Shown here piece after piece: positions 53,593 to 62,800 of a DNA stretch of 64,000 bases (positions are counted from its first letter, which is position 1; every line of letters begins with the position of its first letter). This DNA comes from Nonomuraea spiralis (lineage in GTDB: Bacteria; Actinomycetota; Actinomycetes; Streptosporangiales; Streptosporangiaceae): positions 415,785 through 479,784 of the forward strand of contig NZ_BMRC01000008.1 in assembly GCF_014648435.1 (NCBI RefSeq), read 5' to 3'. A program made the translations under genes and the position numbers. The notes under the pieces are model-generated. The model was not told the DNA's origin. It worked only from the letters and a program-made list of their open reading frames with translations, and made no database searches.

Positions 53593-54201
53593 ATGTCTGA
53601 TCCCATAGCGCACACGACCGCCACCTACGACCGCATCGCGAGCGACTACGACGAGCGGTTCACCGACCCCCCTCCCGCGTTCGCGGCCTTCCGTGAGCGC
53701 TTCGCCTCCGCCCTGCCCGCCGGGGCGAGGATCGCGGACCTCGGGTGCGGCCCCGGGCGCGAGACGGCCTGGTTCAAGGAACGCGGACTGGCCCCCGTCG
53801 GCGTGGACCGGTCGATCGGCATGGCCAAACTGGCCGCCGGCCGAGGTGTTCCCGCCGTTCTGGGCGATCTGCGGTACCCGCCGCTGCCGCCCGCGTCCGT
53901 GGACGGCATCTGGTCCGCCGCCGCCCTCCTGCACGTGCCGTCCGAGCAGACCGAGCCGACGTTGCGCGCCTGGCACGCGGCACTGCGGCCCGGCGGGGTG
54001 CTCGGGCTGATCACCGCCCTGGGGGAGAGCGAGGGGTGGGAGCCGGTGCCGTACCGGACCGAGTACGAGCGCTGGTTCGTGCACCGCGACCCAGGCACCC
54101 TGCTCGCGGCGCTGGACGCGTGCGGTTTCGAGGTCTCCTGGCACGAGTCGAACGCCACCCACCGCACCTGGTTCAACGTGCTGGCGACGGCTCGCGGCTG
54201 A
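53593..54201 (+). CDS. SAM-dependent class I methyltransferase
   Basis: 202 residues from ATG 53593 (GTG 53572 also in frame, seven residues longer). Rossmann motif I is ARIADLGCGPGRET, motif II PVGVDRSIGMAKLA and motif IV LPPASVDGIWSAAALLHV, as in UbiE/Methyltransf_11-type enzymes. Substrate unknown. Start abuts the thiC promoter, so its own promoter must overlap the riboswitch region. Confidence 0.87.
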   Translation: MSDPIAHTTATYDRIASDYDERFTDPPPAFAAFRERFASALPAGARIADLGCGPGRETAWFKERGLAPVGVDRSIGMAKLAAGRGVPAVLGDLRYPPLPPASVDGIWSAAALLHVPSEQTEPTLRAWHAALRPGGVLGLITALGESEGWEPVPYRTEYERWFVHRDPGTLLAALDACGFEVSWHESNATHRTWFNVLATARG

Positions 54202-54361
54202 CCCCCGCCACCTCCGGGGACGCTCGCCCGATATGTGGTGAATTATTCCCCGATGACCGCCATGCCGCTGCACGCGGGCGCCGAGCGTCCCGCGACCGGC
54301 ATGGCGGCCGGCCCCAGGTTTGGCGATCGCCCCTGGCGGTACGGACCCCTTCAGGGGAACT

Positions 54362-54712
54362 ATGATGAAGATCGCCGCTGTGGCCGCGATCGTGGCTCTG
54401 ACCACGATCGGACCGGCTGCCGCCTCTGGAGACGGCATCGAGCAGCAGGAAGTGAGCAAGCAGCAATACCGGACGCTGACCGCCCAGTGCCGCTACGCCG
54501 ACACTCAGAGCCTGCGCGCCAAGTGCAGGCAGGCGGTCAGGGAGAACTACCGTATCGGCAAGCGCAACCGTTCACTCGACTGCCGGACCTACTCCGGCGT
54601 GACGGTCTGCGGCGAACTGCTCCTCAGCAAGACCGAGCGCGCGTGCATCGAAGAGTCCACCAGACAGGGCCTGGCGTATCGCCGGGCCGAAGTGGAATGT
54701 TACGTGGCCTGA
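54362..54712 (+). CDS. Small secreted six-Cys protein
   Basis: 116 residues from ATG 54362 (54365 also possible), with GGGGA upstream. Signal peptide MMKIAAVAAIVALTTIGPAAASG. The mature part has six Cys (TAQC, RAKC, SLDC, TVCG, RACI, VECY), probably three disulfides, with basic patches (RIGKRNRS). No family recognised. It is 2 bases from the universal stress protein gene, implying co-transcription. Confidence 0.7.
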   Translation: MMKIAAVAAIVALTTIGPAAASGDGIEQQEVSKQQYRTLTAQCRYADTQSLRAKCRQAVRENYRIGKRNRSLDCRTYSGVTVCGELLLSKTERACIEESTRQGLAYRRAEVECYVA

Positions 54713-54714
54713 CC

Positions 54715-55551
54715 ATGATCGTCGTAGGTGTGGACGGCTCGCCGACCGGACTGCTGTCGGTCGACTGGGCCGCCAAGGAGGCAGTGCTGCGCGGGGTTCC
54801 GCTGACCGTGGCCCACGTGGTGCCCGACTGGGTCTGCCACCCGCTCCCCGGCCGGTACGCCGAGGTGGGCAAGTGGATGCGCGACGGCGCCCGGGAAATA
54901 CTCGCGGACGCCGAGCGTCAGGCCCGCGAGCAGGGCGCCGAGGTGACCACGGAGCTCGTGCCCGGCGATCCCCGCGCCGCGCTCATCAAGACCGCCGAGG
55001 AGGCCGAACTGCTGGTCGTCGGCAGTCGCGGCCTGGGCGGCGTACGGGGGCTGCTGCTCGGCTCGGTCGCCCACGGGGTGGCCGCGCACGCCCCTATTGA
55101 CGTCGTCCTGGTCCGCGACCCGCCGGCCGTCCCGCGCGGGGAGATCGTGGCCGGCGTGGACGGCTCCGAAGGAGGCCGCCGCGCGCTGGAGTTCGCCTTC
55201 GCCGAGGCCGAGCTGCGCGGCGCCAGGCTGCGCGCGGTGCAGGCGTGGGCCTGGCCGCGCCCTTCGGGCTTCGAGCCGGCCGACCCCGAGGCCGAACGCG
55301 AGGCCCGCGAGGCCCTGCGCCTGAACCTGCTCGTACCCCGGCAATGTCACCCGAGCGTGGAGGTGATCGAGGACGTCGTGCACGGCCATCCCGTCGAAGT
55401 GCTGCGCGAGGCGGCGTCCGGCGCCGACCTGCTGGTGGTCGGCACGCGCGGCCAGGGCACGCTGAAGGGCATGATCATGGGCTCGGTCAGCCAGGCCATG
55501 CTGCACCACGCGCCCTGCCCGATGGCGATCGTGAAAGTTACATCCTCGTAG
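54715..55551 (+). CDS. Tandem universal stress protein (UspA x2)
   Basis: 278 residues from ATG 54715. Two Usp domains, ~1-138 and ~142-278. Each starts with a VGVDGS / AGVDGSEGG strand-loop and ends with the ATP-binding G2xG9xG(S/T) pattern: GSRGLGGVRGLLLGS and GTRGQGTLKGMIMGS. Actinobacterial double Usp proteins bind ATP and are commonly induced by dormancy or hypoxia. Confidence 0.92.
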   Translation: MIVVGVDGSPTGLLSVDWAAKEAVLRGVPLTVAHVVPDWVCHPLPGRYAEVGKWMRDGAREILADAERQAREQGAEVTTELVPGDPRAALIKTAEEAELLVVGSRGLGGVRGLLLGSVAHGVAAHAPIDVVLVRDPPAVPRGEIVAGVDGSEGGRRALEFAFAEAELRGARLRAVQAWAWPRPSGFEPADPEAEREAREALRLNLLVPRQCHPSVEVIEDVVHGHPVEVLREAASGADLLVVGTRGQGTLKGMIMGSVSQAMLHHAPCPMAIVKVTSS

Positions 55552-55654
55552 CAGGCGTTCCCGCAGGTCACCCCCCCTGGGCCGGGACGCCTGCCTTTCC
55601 CGTTCCCCCGCCCGCTCCTACCATCTGCGCAGACCACGGGACGGGAGCGGACAC

Positions 55655-56680
55655 ATGCGCAGGATCAGCGCCTTACTCACGGCGATGCTGGCACTGGCCG
55701 GAACGGTGCTCTTCCTCACCACCGGCCCGGCGGGCGCGGCGGCCGTCCGGATCATGCCGCTGGGCGACTCGATCACCGGATCCCCCGGCTGCTGGCGGGC
55801 CCTGCTGTGGAACAAGCTCCAGAGCGCCGGCTACACCGGCGTCGACTTCGTCGGCACCCTGCCCCCGCAGGGCTGCGGCGTCGCCCACGACGGCGACAAC
55901 GAGGGCCACGGCGGCTACCTGGCCACCAACATCGCGAACCAGGGCCTGCTGCCCGGCTGGCTCGCCGCCACCAGGCCCGACATCGTCGTCATGCACCTCG
56001 GCACCAACGACGTGTGGAGCAACATCGCCCCGGCGACGATCCTGGGCGCGTTCACCACGCTGGTGAACCAGATGCGGGCGAGCAACCCCGCCATGAAGAT
56101 CCTCGTCGCCAAGATCATCCCGATGAGCCCGCCCACCTGCTCCGAATGTGCCCAGCGGGTCGTGGCCTTCGACAACGCCATCCCCGCCTGGGCCGCCGCC
56201 ACGACCACCCAGCAGTCCCCCATCACGGTCGTGGACCAGTGGACGGGCTTCAGCACGAGCACGGACACCTACGACGGCGTGCACCCGAACGCCTCCGGCG
56301 ACCAGAAGATGTCCGACGCCTGGTATCCGGCCCTGACCGCAGCCCTGTCCGTCACCACGCCCAGCCCCACGCCCTCCGGAAGTGCTGGTTGCACAGCGGT
56401 CGTCGAGACCGTCGGCCAGTGGCAGGGCGGCTTCCAGGGCGAGGTCACCGTCAAGAACACCGGCGCCTCCCCCATGACCGGCTGGAACGTCGGCTGGACG
56501 TTCGCGGACGGTCAGCGGATCACCCAGCTCTGGGGCGGCCTGCTCACCCAGACGGGCTCGTCGGTGTCGGTGCGGAACGAGACCTGGAACGGCGCCCTCG
56601 CCCCCGGCGCGACGACCACCTTCGGCTTCCTGTCCTCCTGGACCACCGCCAACACCCCACCGATGCCGACCTGCACCTGA
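55655..56680 (+). CDS. Secreted SGNH esterase with CBM2 (CE3-like)
   Basis: 341 residues. Signal peptide to ~AGA29. SGNH blocks: GDSIT with Ser39, HGGYL, GTND (116-119) and DGVHPN with Asp207 and His210. After a Thr/Ser/Pro linker (~225-240) comes a ~100-residue CBM2 (CTAVVETVGQWQGGFQGEVTVKNTG, then GWNVGWTF; terminal CT pairs with the first Cys). The combination fits a cellulose-binding acetylxylan esterase of family CE3. Extracellular; likely deacetylates xylan. Confidence 0.9.
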   Translation: MRRISALLTAMLALAGTVLFLTTGPAGAAAVRIMPLGDSITGSPGCWRALLWNKLQSAGYTGVDFVGTLPPQGCGVAHDGDNEGHGGYLATNIANQGLLPGWLAATRPDIVVMHLGTNDVWSNIAPATILGAFTTLVNQMRASNPAMKILVAKIIPMSPPTCSECAQRVVAFDNAIPAWAAATTTQQSPITVVDQWTGFSTSTDTYDGVHPNASGDQKMSDAWYPALTAALSVTTPSPTPSGSAGCTAVVETVGQWQGGFQGEVTVKNTGASPMTGWNVGWTFADGQRITQLWGGLLTQTGSSVSVRNETWNGALAPGATTTFGFLSSWTTANTPPMPTCT

Positions 56681-56712
56681 GTGCGTTTGGATGTCGACGC
56701 CCGCCCTCCCGC

Positions 56713-57228
56713 CTACCCGGCGGTCGGCGCGGTCGCCGGGGCCACGATCCCGGCCACGCGCGGCGCGGCCAGCCGTACGTAGTCGTCGGTGGCCAACACC
56801 AGCGAACGGTCGAGCCGCGCGGCGTTGAAGTAGATCTCCGGCAGCTCCAGCAGCGAAGGATCGACCACGAGCTCAAGGCGGGGATCGTAGCTGAACGGCA
56901 ACACCGTCCCGCTGACGCTCCCCGCCAGCTCCTCGGCCCTGTCCTTGTCGGCGAAGGCCACGTACGTGCCCTCCAGCAACCCCTTGACCGCCTGCAGATC
57001 CAGCCGGGCGTCACCCGGTACGACGGCCAGCACGTGCCGGGTCGTCTTCTTGCCGATCTTGACCATCACGATCAGGCACTTGGCCGCCTGCTCGACCCCG
57101 TGCCCCCGCAGGGCGCTCACCAGCTCCGTACGCCCCTCGGCCGGATGGTCGATCACCCGGTACCGCGCGCCGCCTGCGTCGAGATCGGCGATCAGACGTC
57201 CGTAGGCGTCGACCGAGTCACCAGTCAC
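56713..57228 (-). CDS. YbaK/EbsC-family aminoacyl-tRNA deacylase
   Basis: 171 residues. YbaK core: YRVIDHPAEGRTELVSALRGH, AKCLIVMV, RHVLAVVPGDARLDLQAVK, YVAFADKDRAEELAGSVSGTVLPFSYD. These proteins hydrolyse mischarged tRNAs such as Cys-tRNA(Pro) or Ala-tRNA(Pro). Closest in layout to YeaK-like members. The gene overlaps the ArsR gene by 11 bases, so it is expressed under that regulator. Confidence 0.85.
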   Translation of the reverse strand: MTGDSVDAYGRLIADLDAGGARYRVIDHPAEGRTELVSALRGHGVEQAAKCLIVMVKIGKKTTRHVLAVVPGDARLDLQAVKGLLEGTYVAFADKDRAEELAGSVSGTVLPFSYDPRLELVVDPSLLELPEIYFNAARLDRSLVLATDDYVRLAAPRVAGIVAPATAPTAG

Positions 57229-57517
57229 TGCTCAACATCTCCTTGACCTTGGCGATCCGGTCCTCGTCGCGCTGGTAGAACACCCATTGCCTGATCTTCC
57301 TGCCCCGGATCAGCCCCGCCTTGGCCAGCACCTTGAGGTGCTCTCCGCAGGTGGGCTGGCTCACGCCCAGCTTCTCGGCGATGAACAGCGAACAGACGCC
57401 GTCACGTACGAGATCGCCGTCGCGCTGCGGGCGGAAGTGCCGCTCGGGGTCGCGCAGCCACTCAAGGATGAGCAGCCGCTTGTCGCTGGCCAGCGCCTTG
57501 ACCAGATCCACGTCCAC
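57218..57517 (-). CDS. ArsR-family regulator
   Basis: 99 residues from GTG 57517. Winged helix with KALASDKRLLILEWLRDP, recognition region FIAEKLGVSQPTCGEHLKVLAKAGLI and wing KIRQWVFYQRDE. Cys residues at GVCSLF and TCGEHL could form a metal or redox site, but the classic CxC pair is absent. A perfect 12-bp palindrome upstream is its likely operator. Controls itself and the overlapping YbaK gene. Confidence 0.9.
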   Translation of the reverse strand: MDVDLVKALASDKRLLILEWLRDPERHFRPQRDGDLVRDGVCSLFIAEKLGVSQPTCGEHLKVLAKAGLIRGRKIRQWVFYQRDEDRIAKVKEMLSSDW

Positions 57518-57531
57518 CAGGGCATTATGGC

Positions 57532-57543
57532 AATTAGCTAATT
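57532..57543. promoter_or_regulatory. ArsR operator palindrome
   Basis: AATTAGCTAATT, extendable to an 18-bp near-palindrome from GG(57529) to CC(57546) with one mismatched pair. It is the only A+T-rich stretch here and begins 15 bases before the ArsR GTG. Confidence 0.65.
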
Positions 57544-57586
57544 ACCTGTCTATGCCTCGCCCCACGCCCGGCGCCCTCACGACGCC

Positions 57587-57690
57587 TGCACCTTCATTCA
57601 CCTGCACCACCGGCGCACCTTCACTCGCCTGCACCACCGGCGTCCTCACGACGCCTGCACCACCGGCGCGCCCTCGCTCGCCTGCACCAG
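57587..57690 (-). repeat. Degenerate 27-bp tandem repeat at AIM24 3' end
   Basis: On the minus strand, units begin (C/G)TGGTGCAGG at 57690, 57663, 57637 and 57610 with lengths 27, 26, 27 and about 24 bases. Each 27-base unit encodes VVQASEGAP. The 26-base unit shifts the frame and contains the TGA (57648-57646). Confidence 0.75.
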
Positions 57691-58311
57691 TACGAACCCC
57701 TGCCCCCGGAACGCCAGCTGCATGGCCTCGCCGCTGCCCCGCCCGATCAGGGCCCCCACCTTCATCGTGCGATTGACCCCGACCTGCAACCCGGCGCTCC
57801 AGCACACCGCCGCCTGCCCGTCCACGAACGTCGGCATCCTCGCCACGTCCAGCAACACCGGCGTGCCGTGCGTGGTCACCGCCACCCATCCGGTGCCGGT
57901 CACCGTGGTGTTGAACAGCCCGCCCGCCGCGACCCCGGCCCCCTGAACCCGCTGGATGTCCCACCTGAGCTCCGGCCCGAACGCCAGCAGGTTCCGTCCG
58001 TTGACCGTGAGCCCCTCGTTCTCCAGGTAGAACAGGTGGATGTCGTCGGCGTTGTCGGCCAGGTAGAGCAGCCCCTGTCCCCGTACGCGCATGAGGGAGG
58101 TCCCCTCCCCCGTCACGGCCTTCTTGAACAGCTTCCCGAGCCCCCCGGCCCCTTCGTAGTCGAACTCCATCTGCCCCTGGAACGCGACCATGGACCCCTG
58201 CTTGGCCAGCACCTCATGAGGCAACTGCACCCGGAGCATCTTGTGGTTCTCCAGGGCGAAGCCGGCGGGAAGCGGCTGGGCATCCAGGTTGCCGAAAATC
58301 GAACTGCGCAC
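57646..58311 (-). CDS. AIM24 family protein, C-terminus truncated by repeat slippage
   Basis: 221 residues from GTG 58311, preceded by GAGAGGT; the longer start at 58398 would add Arg-rich, non-conserved residues. AIM24/TerD-like beta-sandwich pattern: MLRVQLPHEVLAKQGSMVAFQGQMEFDYEGAG, LYLADNADDIHLFYLENEGLTVNGRNLLAF, GTGWVAVTTHGTPVLLD. Ends VQASEGAPVVQAS where a 26-base repeat unit interrupts the 27-base series. Restoring one base would read on to 57542, adding about 35 residues. Function unknown. Confidence 0.85.
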   Translation of the reverse strand: MRSSIFGNLDAQPLPAGFALENHKMLRVQLPHEVLAKQGSMVAFQGQMEFDYEGAGGLGKLFKKAVTGEGTSLMRVRGQGLLYLADNADDIHLFYLENEGLTVNGRNLLAFGPELRWDIQRVQGAGVAAGGLFNTTVTGTGWVAVTTHGTPVLLDVARMPTFVDGQAAVCWSAGLQVGVNRTMKVGALIGRGSGEAMQLAFRGQGFVLVQASEGAPVVQAS

Positions 58312-58432
58312 GTCGTACCTCTCACACGTCGATGGTCGTCGCCGCCGACGTGCACCCGAGCCCGGCCGGGACGGCGCTCCCCTCGCCGCTCCCACCAATC
58401 CCGGCGCCTCGCCCCCAGCGCCTACAAACCCA

Positions 58433-58819
58433 TCAACTCTGAGCCCCGAAAGCGAGTTCCCGCACCACCTGAATGAGCTCGGCCGGATCGAACGGCTTCG
58501 TCAGATAAGCGTCGACCCCGATCCCCATCCCCCGCCTCCGGTCATCGTCCTGCGCCCGCGCCGTGATCAGGACGACCTTGATATGACTGGTCGCCTCCTC
58601 CGTACGCAACTTCTCCGCCGTCGCCCACCCGTCGAGGCACGGCATCATCACGTCCAGCGTGATCACATCCGGCATGACGTCCATCACGCGATCCAGACAG
58701 TCCTGCCCATCGGTGGCGGTCGACACCTCGAACCCCTCCAGGTTCAGGTTGACCGCGATGAGCTGCCGGATGACCTCGTCGTCATCCACGACCAGTACTT
58801 TGCCAAGAACGTCGCTCAC
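58433..58819 (-). CDS. CheY-like single-domain response regulator
   Basis: 128 residues from GTG 58819 (an upstream GTG at 58852 would add 11). Receiver only: VVDDDE, phospho-acceptor Asp56 (TLDVMMP), Thr in LITARAQ, Lys in LTKPFDP. No output domain, so it must signal by protein contact. No kinase gene is adjacent. Confidence 0.9.
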   Translation of the reverse strand: MSDVLGKVLVVDDDEVIRQLIAVNLNLEGFEVSTATDGQDCLDRVMDVMPDVITLDVMMPCLDGWATAEKLRTEEATSHIKVVLITARAQDDDRRRGMGIGVDAYLTKPFDPAELIQVVRELAFGAQS

Positions 58820-58933
58820 GGGCGCAAAGCTAGCCCGTAGCGGGGCGGTCACGCGGGGTTTTCGCAGGATGCGTTCGAGGAGCGTTATCTGGTGCCGAGT
58901 GGTCCCCGGATGCTGATAGCCTTATCACTCGTC

Positions 58934-59005
58934 GCCCCCTTAGCTCAGGGGATAGAGCACCGGCCTCCGGAGCCGGGTGCGTAGGTTCGAATCCTACAGG
59001 GGGCA
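58934..59005 (+). tRNA. tRNA-Arg (anticodon CCG)
   Basis: Cloverleaf: acceptor GCCCCCT / AGGGGGC, D arm with AGCTCAGGGGATAGAGC, anticodon stem CCGGC / GCCGG enclosing CTCCGGA (anticodon CCG), T arm TAGG-TTCGAAT-CCTA. CCA is not encoded. Reads CGG. Gene-poor, A+T-richer DNA follows, as is common when tRNA genes serve as integration sites. Confidence 0.95.
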
Positions 59006-59054
59006 CAAGATCTTGATCAGTGGTTCAGGCCGCTGACCAGGGCGAACATCGCAG

Positions 59055-59094
59055 GAACGGGCGGGCCTCCAGTCTCACGGAGTCCCGCCCGTTC
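59055..59094. terminator. Long hairpin downstream of tRNA-Arg
   Basis: Outer 11-bp perfect stem GAACGGGCGGG (59055-59065) / CCCGCCCGTTC (59084-59094), then one mismatch and an inner CTCC/GGAG stem around an 8-base loop. Likely the tRNA transcription terminator. Confidence 0.65.
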
Positions 59095-59107
59095 TCGTTG
59101 ACGCTTG

Positions 59108-59131
59108 CCAGTTGTGGACCAGTTGTGGACC
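59108..59131. repeat. 11-bp tandem duplication
   Basis: CCAGTTGTGGA twice in a row (59108-59118, 59119-59129), then CC. Could be a remnant of an attachment or integrase 3' region; no integrase is present. Confidence 0.5.
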
Positions 59132-59505
59132 ATGATCGAGCTCGCCGCCAGTCAGTCTCCCTTCCTCGCCTGCGTTGATATCGGCCCGCATCAGCAGATC
59201 CCGTGCCACCCGGTGCTGACACTCGTCGGCGGCCACGATGAGCGTGAGCTCGCCCGTGGTGGCCTAAATAGCCGACGGATCAGTGCCAACCCTCAGTTGA
59301 TGCTTGGAGATGATCAGGCGGATGCGCTTCTTCTCCGCGTCATCAAGGTCAGCCCGCCTATGGCGGCTTGCCACGCGTCGGGCGGCCGCTGGCCGCGCTC
59401 CGGCTCTCCGGTCGGTCGAGGCCAGCACCGCCCACGTATGCATGACGACGTGGGCGGTGAACTAACCTACAAATCGGCCGACCCCGAAGAAGGGCAGCCG
59501 ATGAC

Positions 59506-59688
59506 CTAGCGGATCCGAGACCGCCACCGAAGCAACAGTTTGAGGGTTTCACGGGCGTCGCGTCGACGAGCTGGGGTGCGCGCGAAGATCGAGAATGCCG
59601 CTGATGCGGCGATCGTTCCGCAGTACAGAAGCCCTCCACTCGCGCCGATGAGAGCACCGTCGCGGAGCGCATGGACCAGAGTGAGCAT
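59506..59688 (-). CDS. 60-residue membrane protein divergent from STAND gene
   Basis: ATG 59688 with AGGGGA seven bases upstream. MLTLVHALRDGALIG is followed by a hydrophobic helix ASGGLLYCGTIAASAAFSIFA (~16-36) and a basic tail RTPARRRDARETLKLLLRWRSR, so one or one-and-a-half membrane spans with the tail in the cytoplasm. No family known. Its position next to the STAND ATPase gene suggests a partner, perhaps a membrane effector or anchor; that is inference. Confidence 0.6.
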   Translation of the reverse strand: MLTLVHALRDGALIGASGGLLYCGTIAASAAFSIFARTPARRRDARETLKLLLRWRSRIR

Positions 59689-59868
59689 GGCAAATCCCCT
59701 GAGAGCAGCTTGCTTGGATCGATGACCCTCGCCTGACGCCTCCATCGGGGACCCTCCGGAACGATTCCGGCGATGCGTTGGAGATCGCCGAAGTGATCGA
59801 AGTGCTGATCAGCCGCGGATTTGCGACAATTCCGGTGAGTCTCCGGACCGGACGTTGGAGGGCATGCT

Positions 59869-62800
59869 GTGCAGAGTGAGCCAGAGCAGCGTCTGGCGGA
59901 GGAGCTCGCTCAGCTCTACGAGCAGGCCGGCGCTCCCGTGTATGCGGCAGTCGTACGGGACGGGCTCGCCCAGCAGCCTGCCATCCGTCTGTCCGACGCA
60001 ACTATGTCTGACTGGTTCAAAGGTGTGACCACTCCCACTGACCGGGAACCATTTCGATTTCTCGTGAGGTACCTCTCGCTGAGAGCACGAAGCAACAGCC
60101 ACCAGGTGCCCCCCTTGAAATGGTGGCTGGACCTAAGAGCAGCCGCTGCCCAAAGTCGTGCAAGTAGGCGCGGCGGACGGCCTGCCGCGGCATCTAAGGC
60201 GCTCAAACCTATACCGCAACCACTCGGTGAGCCGATCGCGACCCTATCGGACGCCGATGCACTAGCCCTTGAGGTGCATGATGCGATCGATCCCGGGCCA
60301 GGAAAACCGCTCCCAGTGCTACCGCCATATATATCGCGAAGTCCATTCGATGACCGGCTCAGGAAAGCAGTCTCCGACGCATGGCACAGCAATCAAATGA
60401 TCCTGGTGGTTGGGGATTCTTCAACCGGGAAAACGCGTGCATGCTGGGAAGCCATCCGTCAAGAGTTAGAGGGCTGGCGAATATGGCACCCCCTTACGCC
60501 GGAACGTCCACAGGCACTAATCGATATTTTGCAGAGTGGCTCTCTAGCGCCACGAACCGTAATCTGGCTAAACGAAGCACAGTTCTATCTAGCCCCACAA
60601 CCGACTGGAGAACAGGTTGCCACTGCGCTACAGGAAATGCTTCGCAAAAATACGCGTGGGCCAATATTGATTCTTGGGACCATATGGCCAGAGTACTGGC
60701 GAGAGCTAACCGATGATCCACCTTCCGCCACTAACGACCCACATAAGGCTGCACGAACCCTGCTGGAATTGGAGCAAGTCCGCGATATTTCAATTCCCGA
60801 AGCTTTCGCGAAGGATGAAATAGTCCAGCTGGCCAGCGGAAAATTTGATGATCGGCGCCTCATCCACGCAGGAAGATTTGCTCGCGGAGGTCGCGTCACT
60901 CAATATTTAGCTGGCGCGCCAGATTTGATGCGACGTTATGAACATGCCACTTGCATAGAGCAAGCCGTGCTGTGGGCGGCCATGGATATTCGACGCCTAG
61001 GCCACGGGCCGTACATTTCAGTAGAATTCCTTCGCAGGGCATCATATGCCTATCTTGATCAAGACAGTCTCGACTTGCTGGAAGACGATTGGTTCTCAAG
61101 AGCGCTAGACAGTCTAGTAAGACGGCATCGTAAGCTGCCGGGGCCTCTCATGCCCCAACATGTGCCCACTGGCCGAAGCATGAGTAAAGCTTATCGCCTT
61201 GCGGATTACCTGGATCAATTTGGACGCATATTGCGTCGTGTGATCTGCCCACCTGCCCCGTTCTGGGATTCGGCATTAGAAAACTCCCACACACCGGAGG
61301 ATCTAGCTAATCTCGCCCGCGCGGCAAAGAATCGTTGGCGATTGATCCACGCACTAAGACTGTTTCGGGCTGCAGCTGATGCAGGCCACAATGGTGCCCT
61401 TGTCCAGTTAGTCAGCATATTAGAAGAAGCAGGCGAATCCGGCGACGCCGAGGAGGCGGCGCGACATGCCGCCAGAATGGGCGACAAAAGATCGCTTGTA
61501 GAGTTGGCCTGGAACAGGGAAAAGGCTGGACATATAGAGGCCGCAAACAAGCTATACCGCGAGGCTATTGATGCGCAGCAGGCTCTCGCGCTTGCCGAAC
61601 TCTCTCGCGCCAGAGAACGCGCAGGAGATATCGATCGCGCGGAGCGATTTGCTGTTGCTGCAGCGGAGGCCGGCCAGGCACAGGAGCTGGCAGATCTTGC
61701 TTGGATTCGAATTGCGCATCGAGACTTTGCTAGAGCCGAGCACCTTGCGCAGTCCGCAGCCAGGTTTGGGCACGTAGGTCCATTGGTAGGCCTTGCGCGA
61801 CGACTTGAGCAAATGGAAGATAATGGCCGAGCAAAGCAATTGTATGAGGAGGCTTCCAAGTTAAAGCACCCTGATGCACAGGCTCGACTGGCCCTAATTC
61901 GAGCAGCCGCTGGCGCCGCGTCGGAAGCCAACGAATTAGCAGTCGCCGCCGCCATGCATGGCAATGCCGACGCATTGCTTGAACTGGCAAAGCGTCTACA
62001 GGCAAAAAGAAAGTGGGCAGCTGCGGAGCATTTGTGTAGATCTGCATTAGAGTGTGGTGACCCTAGAGTCCCTGCGGAGCTTGGATTAATTCGAGAACAT
62101 CAACGCGATCCAGAGGAGGCTGAATCATTAGTTTGTGCCGCAGCAGATGCGGGAGATTCGTCGGCTCTAGTCGAGCTAGTGTACAGAAGGAGACGAGCAA
62201 ACAGACCTAAGCTGGTGGAGCGTATCCTACATATAGCCGTGCGGGCAGGTCATGCTGCGGAGCTAGCCGAGCGACTGGCAATGATAGGAGCGTGGGACCT
62301 AGCCGAAAAGGCAGCTACAGATGCGGCCGAATATGGCGATTCGATTCCGCTTTCCGATCTAGCATGGAAAATGATGATTGCGGGAAGATACGATGATTAT
62401 CGTCGCGTGCAACTCGCTGCGAGCAAAGATCGCAGAAGGAAAAGTGCCCTATCCATTCTAGGTGCTGCCCGAGAGAAGGCAGGAGATACTTTCCACGCTG
62501 AACGGCTCTATCGCGAGGCAGCAAAGAGAGGGGATACTGCAGCACTTACCAATCAAGCAAGTCTGCTCGCAGACAGAGGAGATATAGAAGGCGCAGAGAA
62601 ACTCCTTCAAACTGCCGCGAGTGCGGGAGATGTTCAAGCTCTCATGGCGTTGGCTCGCTTGAAAGAGGCCAAGGGTACCTGCGCTGAGGCAGAGAGCCTC
62701 TATCGCAAGGCCGCAGACAGAGGCCAGCTTGTAGCATTGATAGAAGTAGCACGCCTGCGAGAGATCAATGGGGATATTTCTGGCGCTGCCACACTATATC

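Larger units (their letters stand above)
59006..59505. other. Gene-poor stretch after tRNA-Arg, probable island debris
   Basis: No convincing intact gene. Contents: a strong hairpin at 59055-59094, a perfect 11-bp tandem duplication at 59108-59129, and several short open stretches on the minus strand broken by stops. One minus-strand fragment reads GELTLIVAADECQHRVARDLL near 59250-59180, protein-like but unidentified. Base composition is intermediate between the core and the following gene. Confidence 0.45.

Noticed and set aside
57587..57690. CRISPR array
   Set aside because: Units are contiguous 26-27 bases without spacers and encode a peptide repeat.
58941..59131. Phage integrase or excisionase remnant next to tRNA-Arg
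   Set aside because: The 11-bp duplication and broken frames suggest it, but no integrase motif (R..HxxR..Y) can be read, so no gene is called.
59105..59509. 134-residue plus-strand frame after the tRNA gene
   Set aside because: Lacks a ribosome-binding site and any recognisable pattern; competing minus-strand fragments look equally protein-like.
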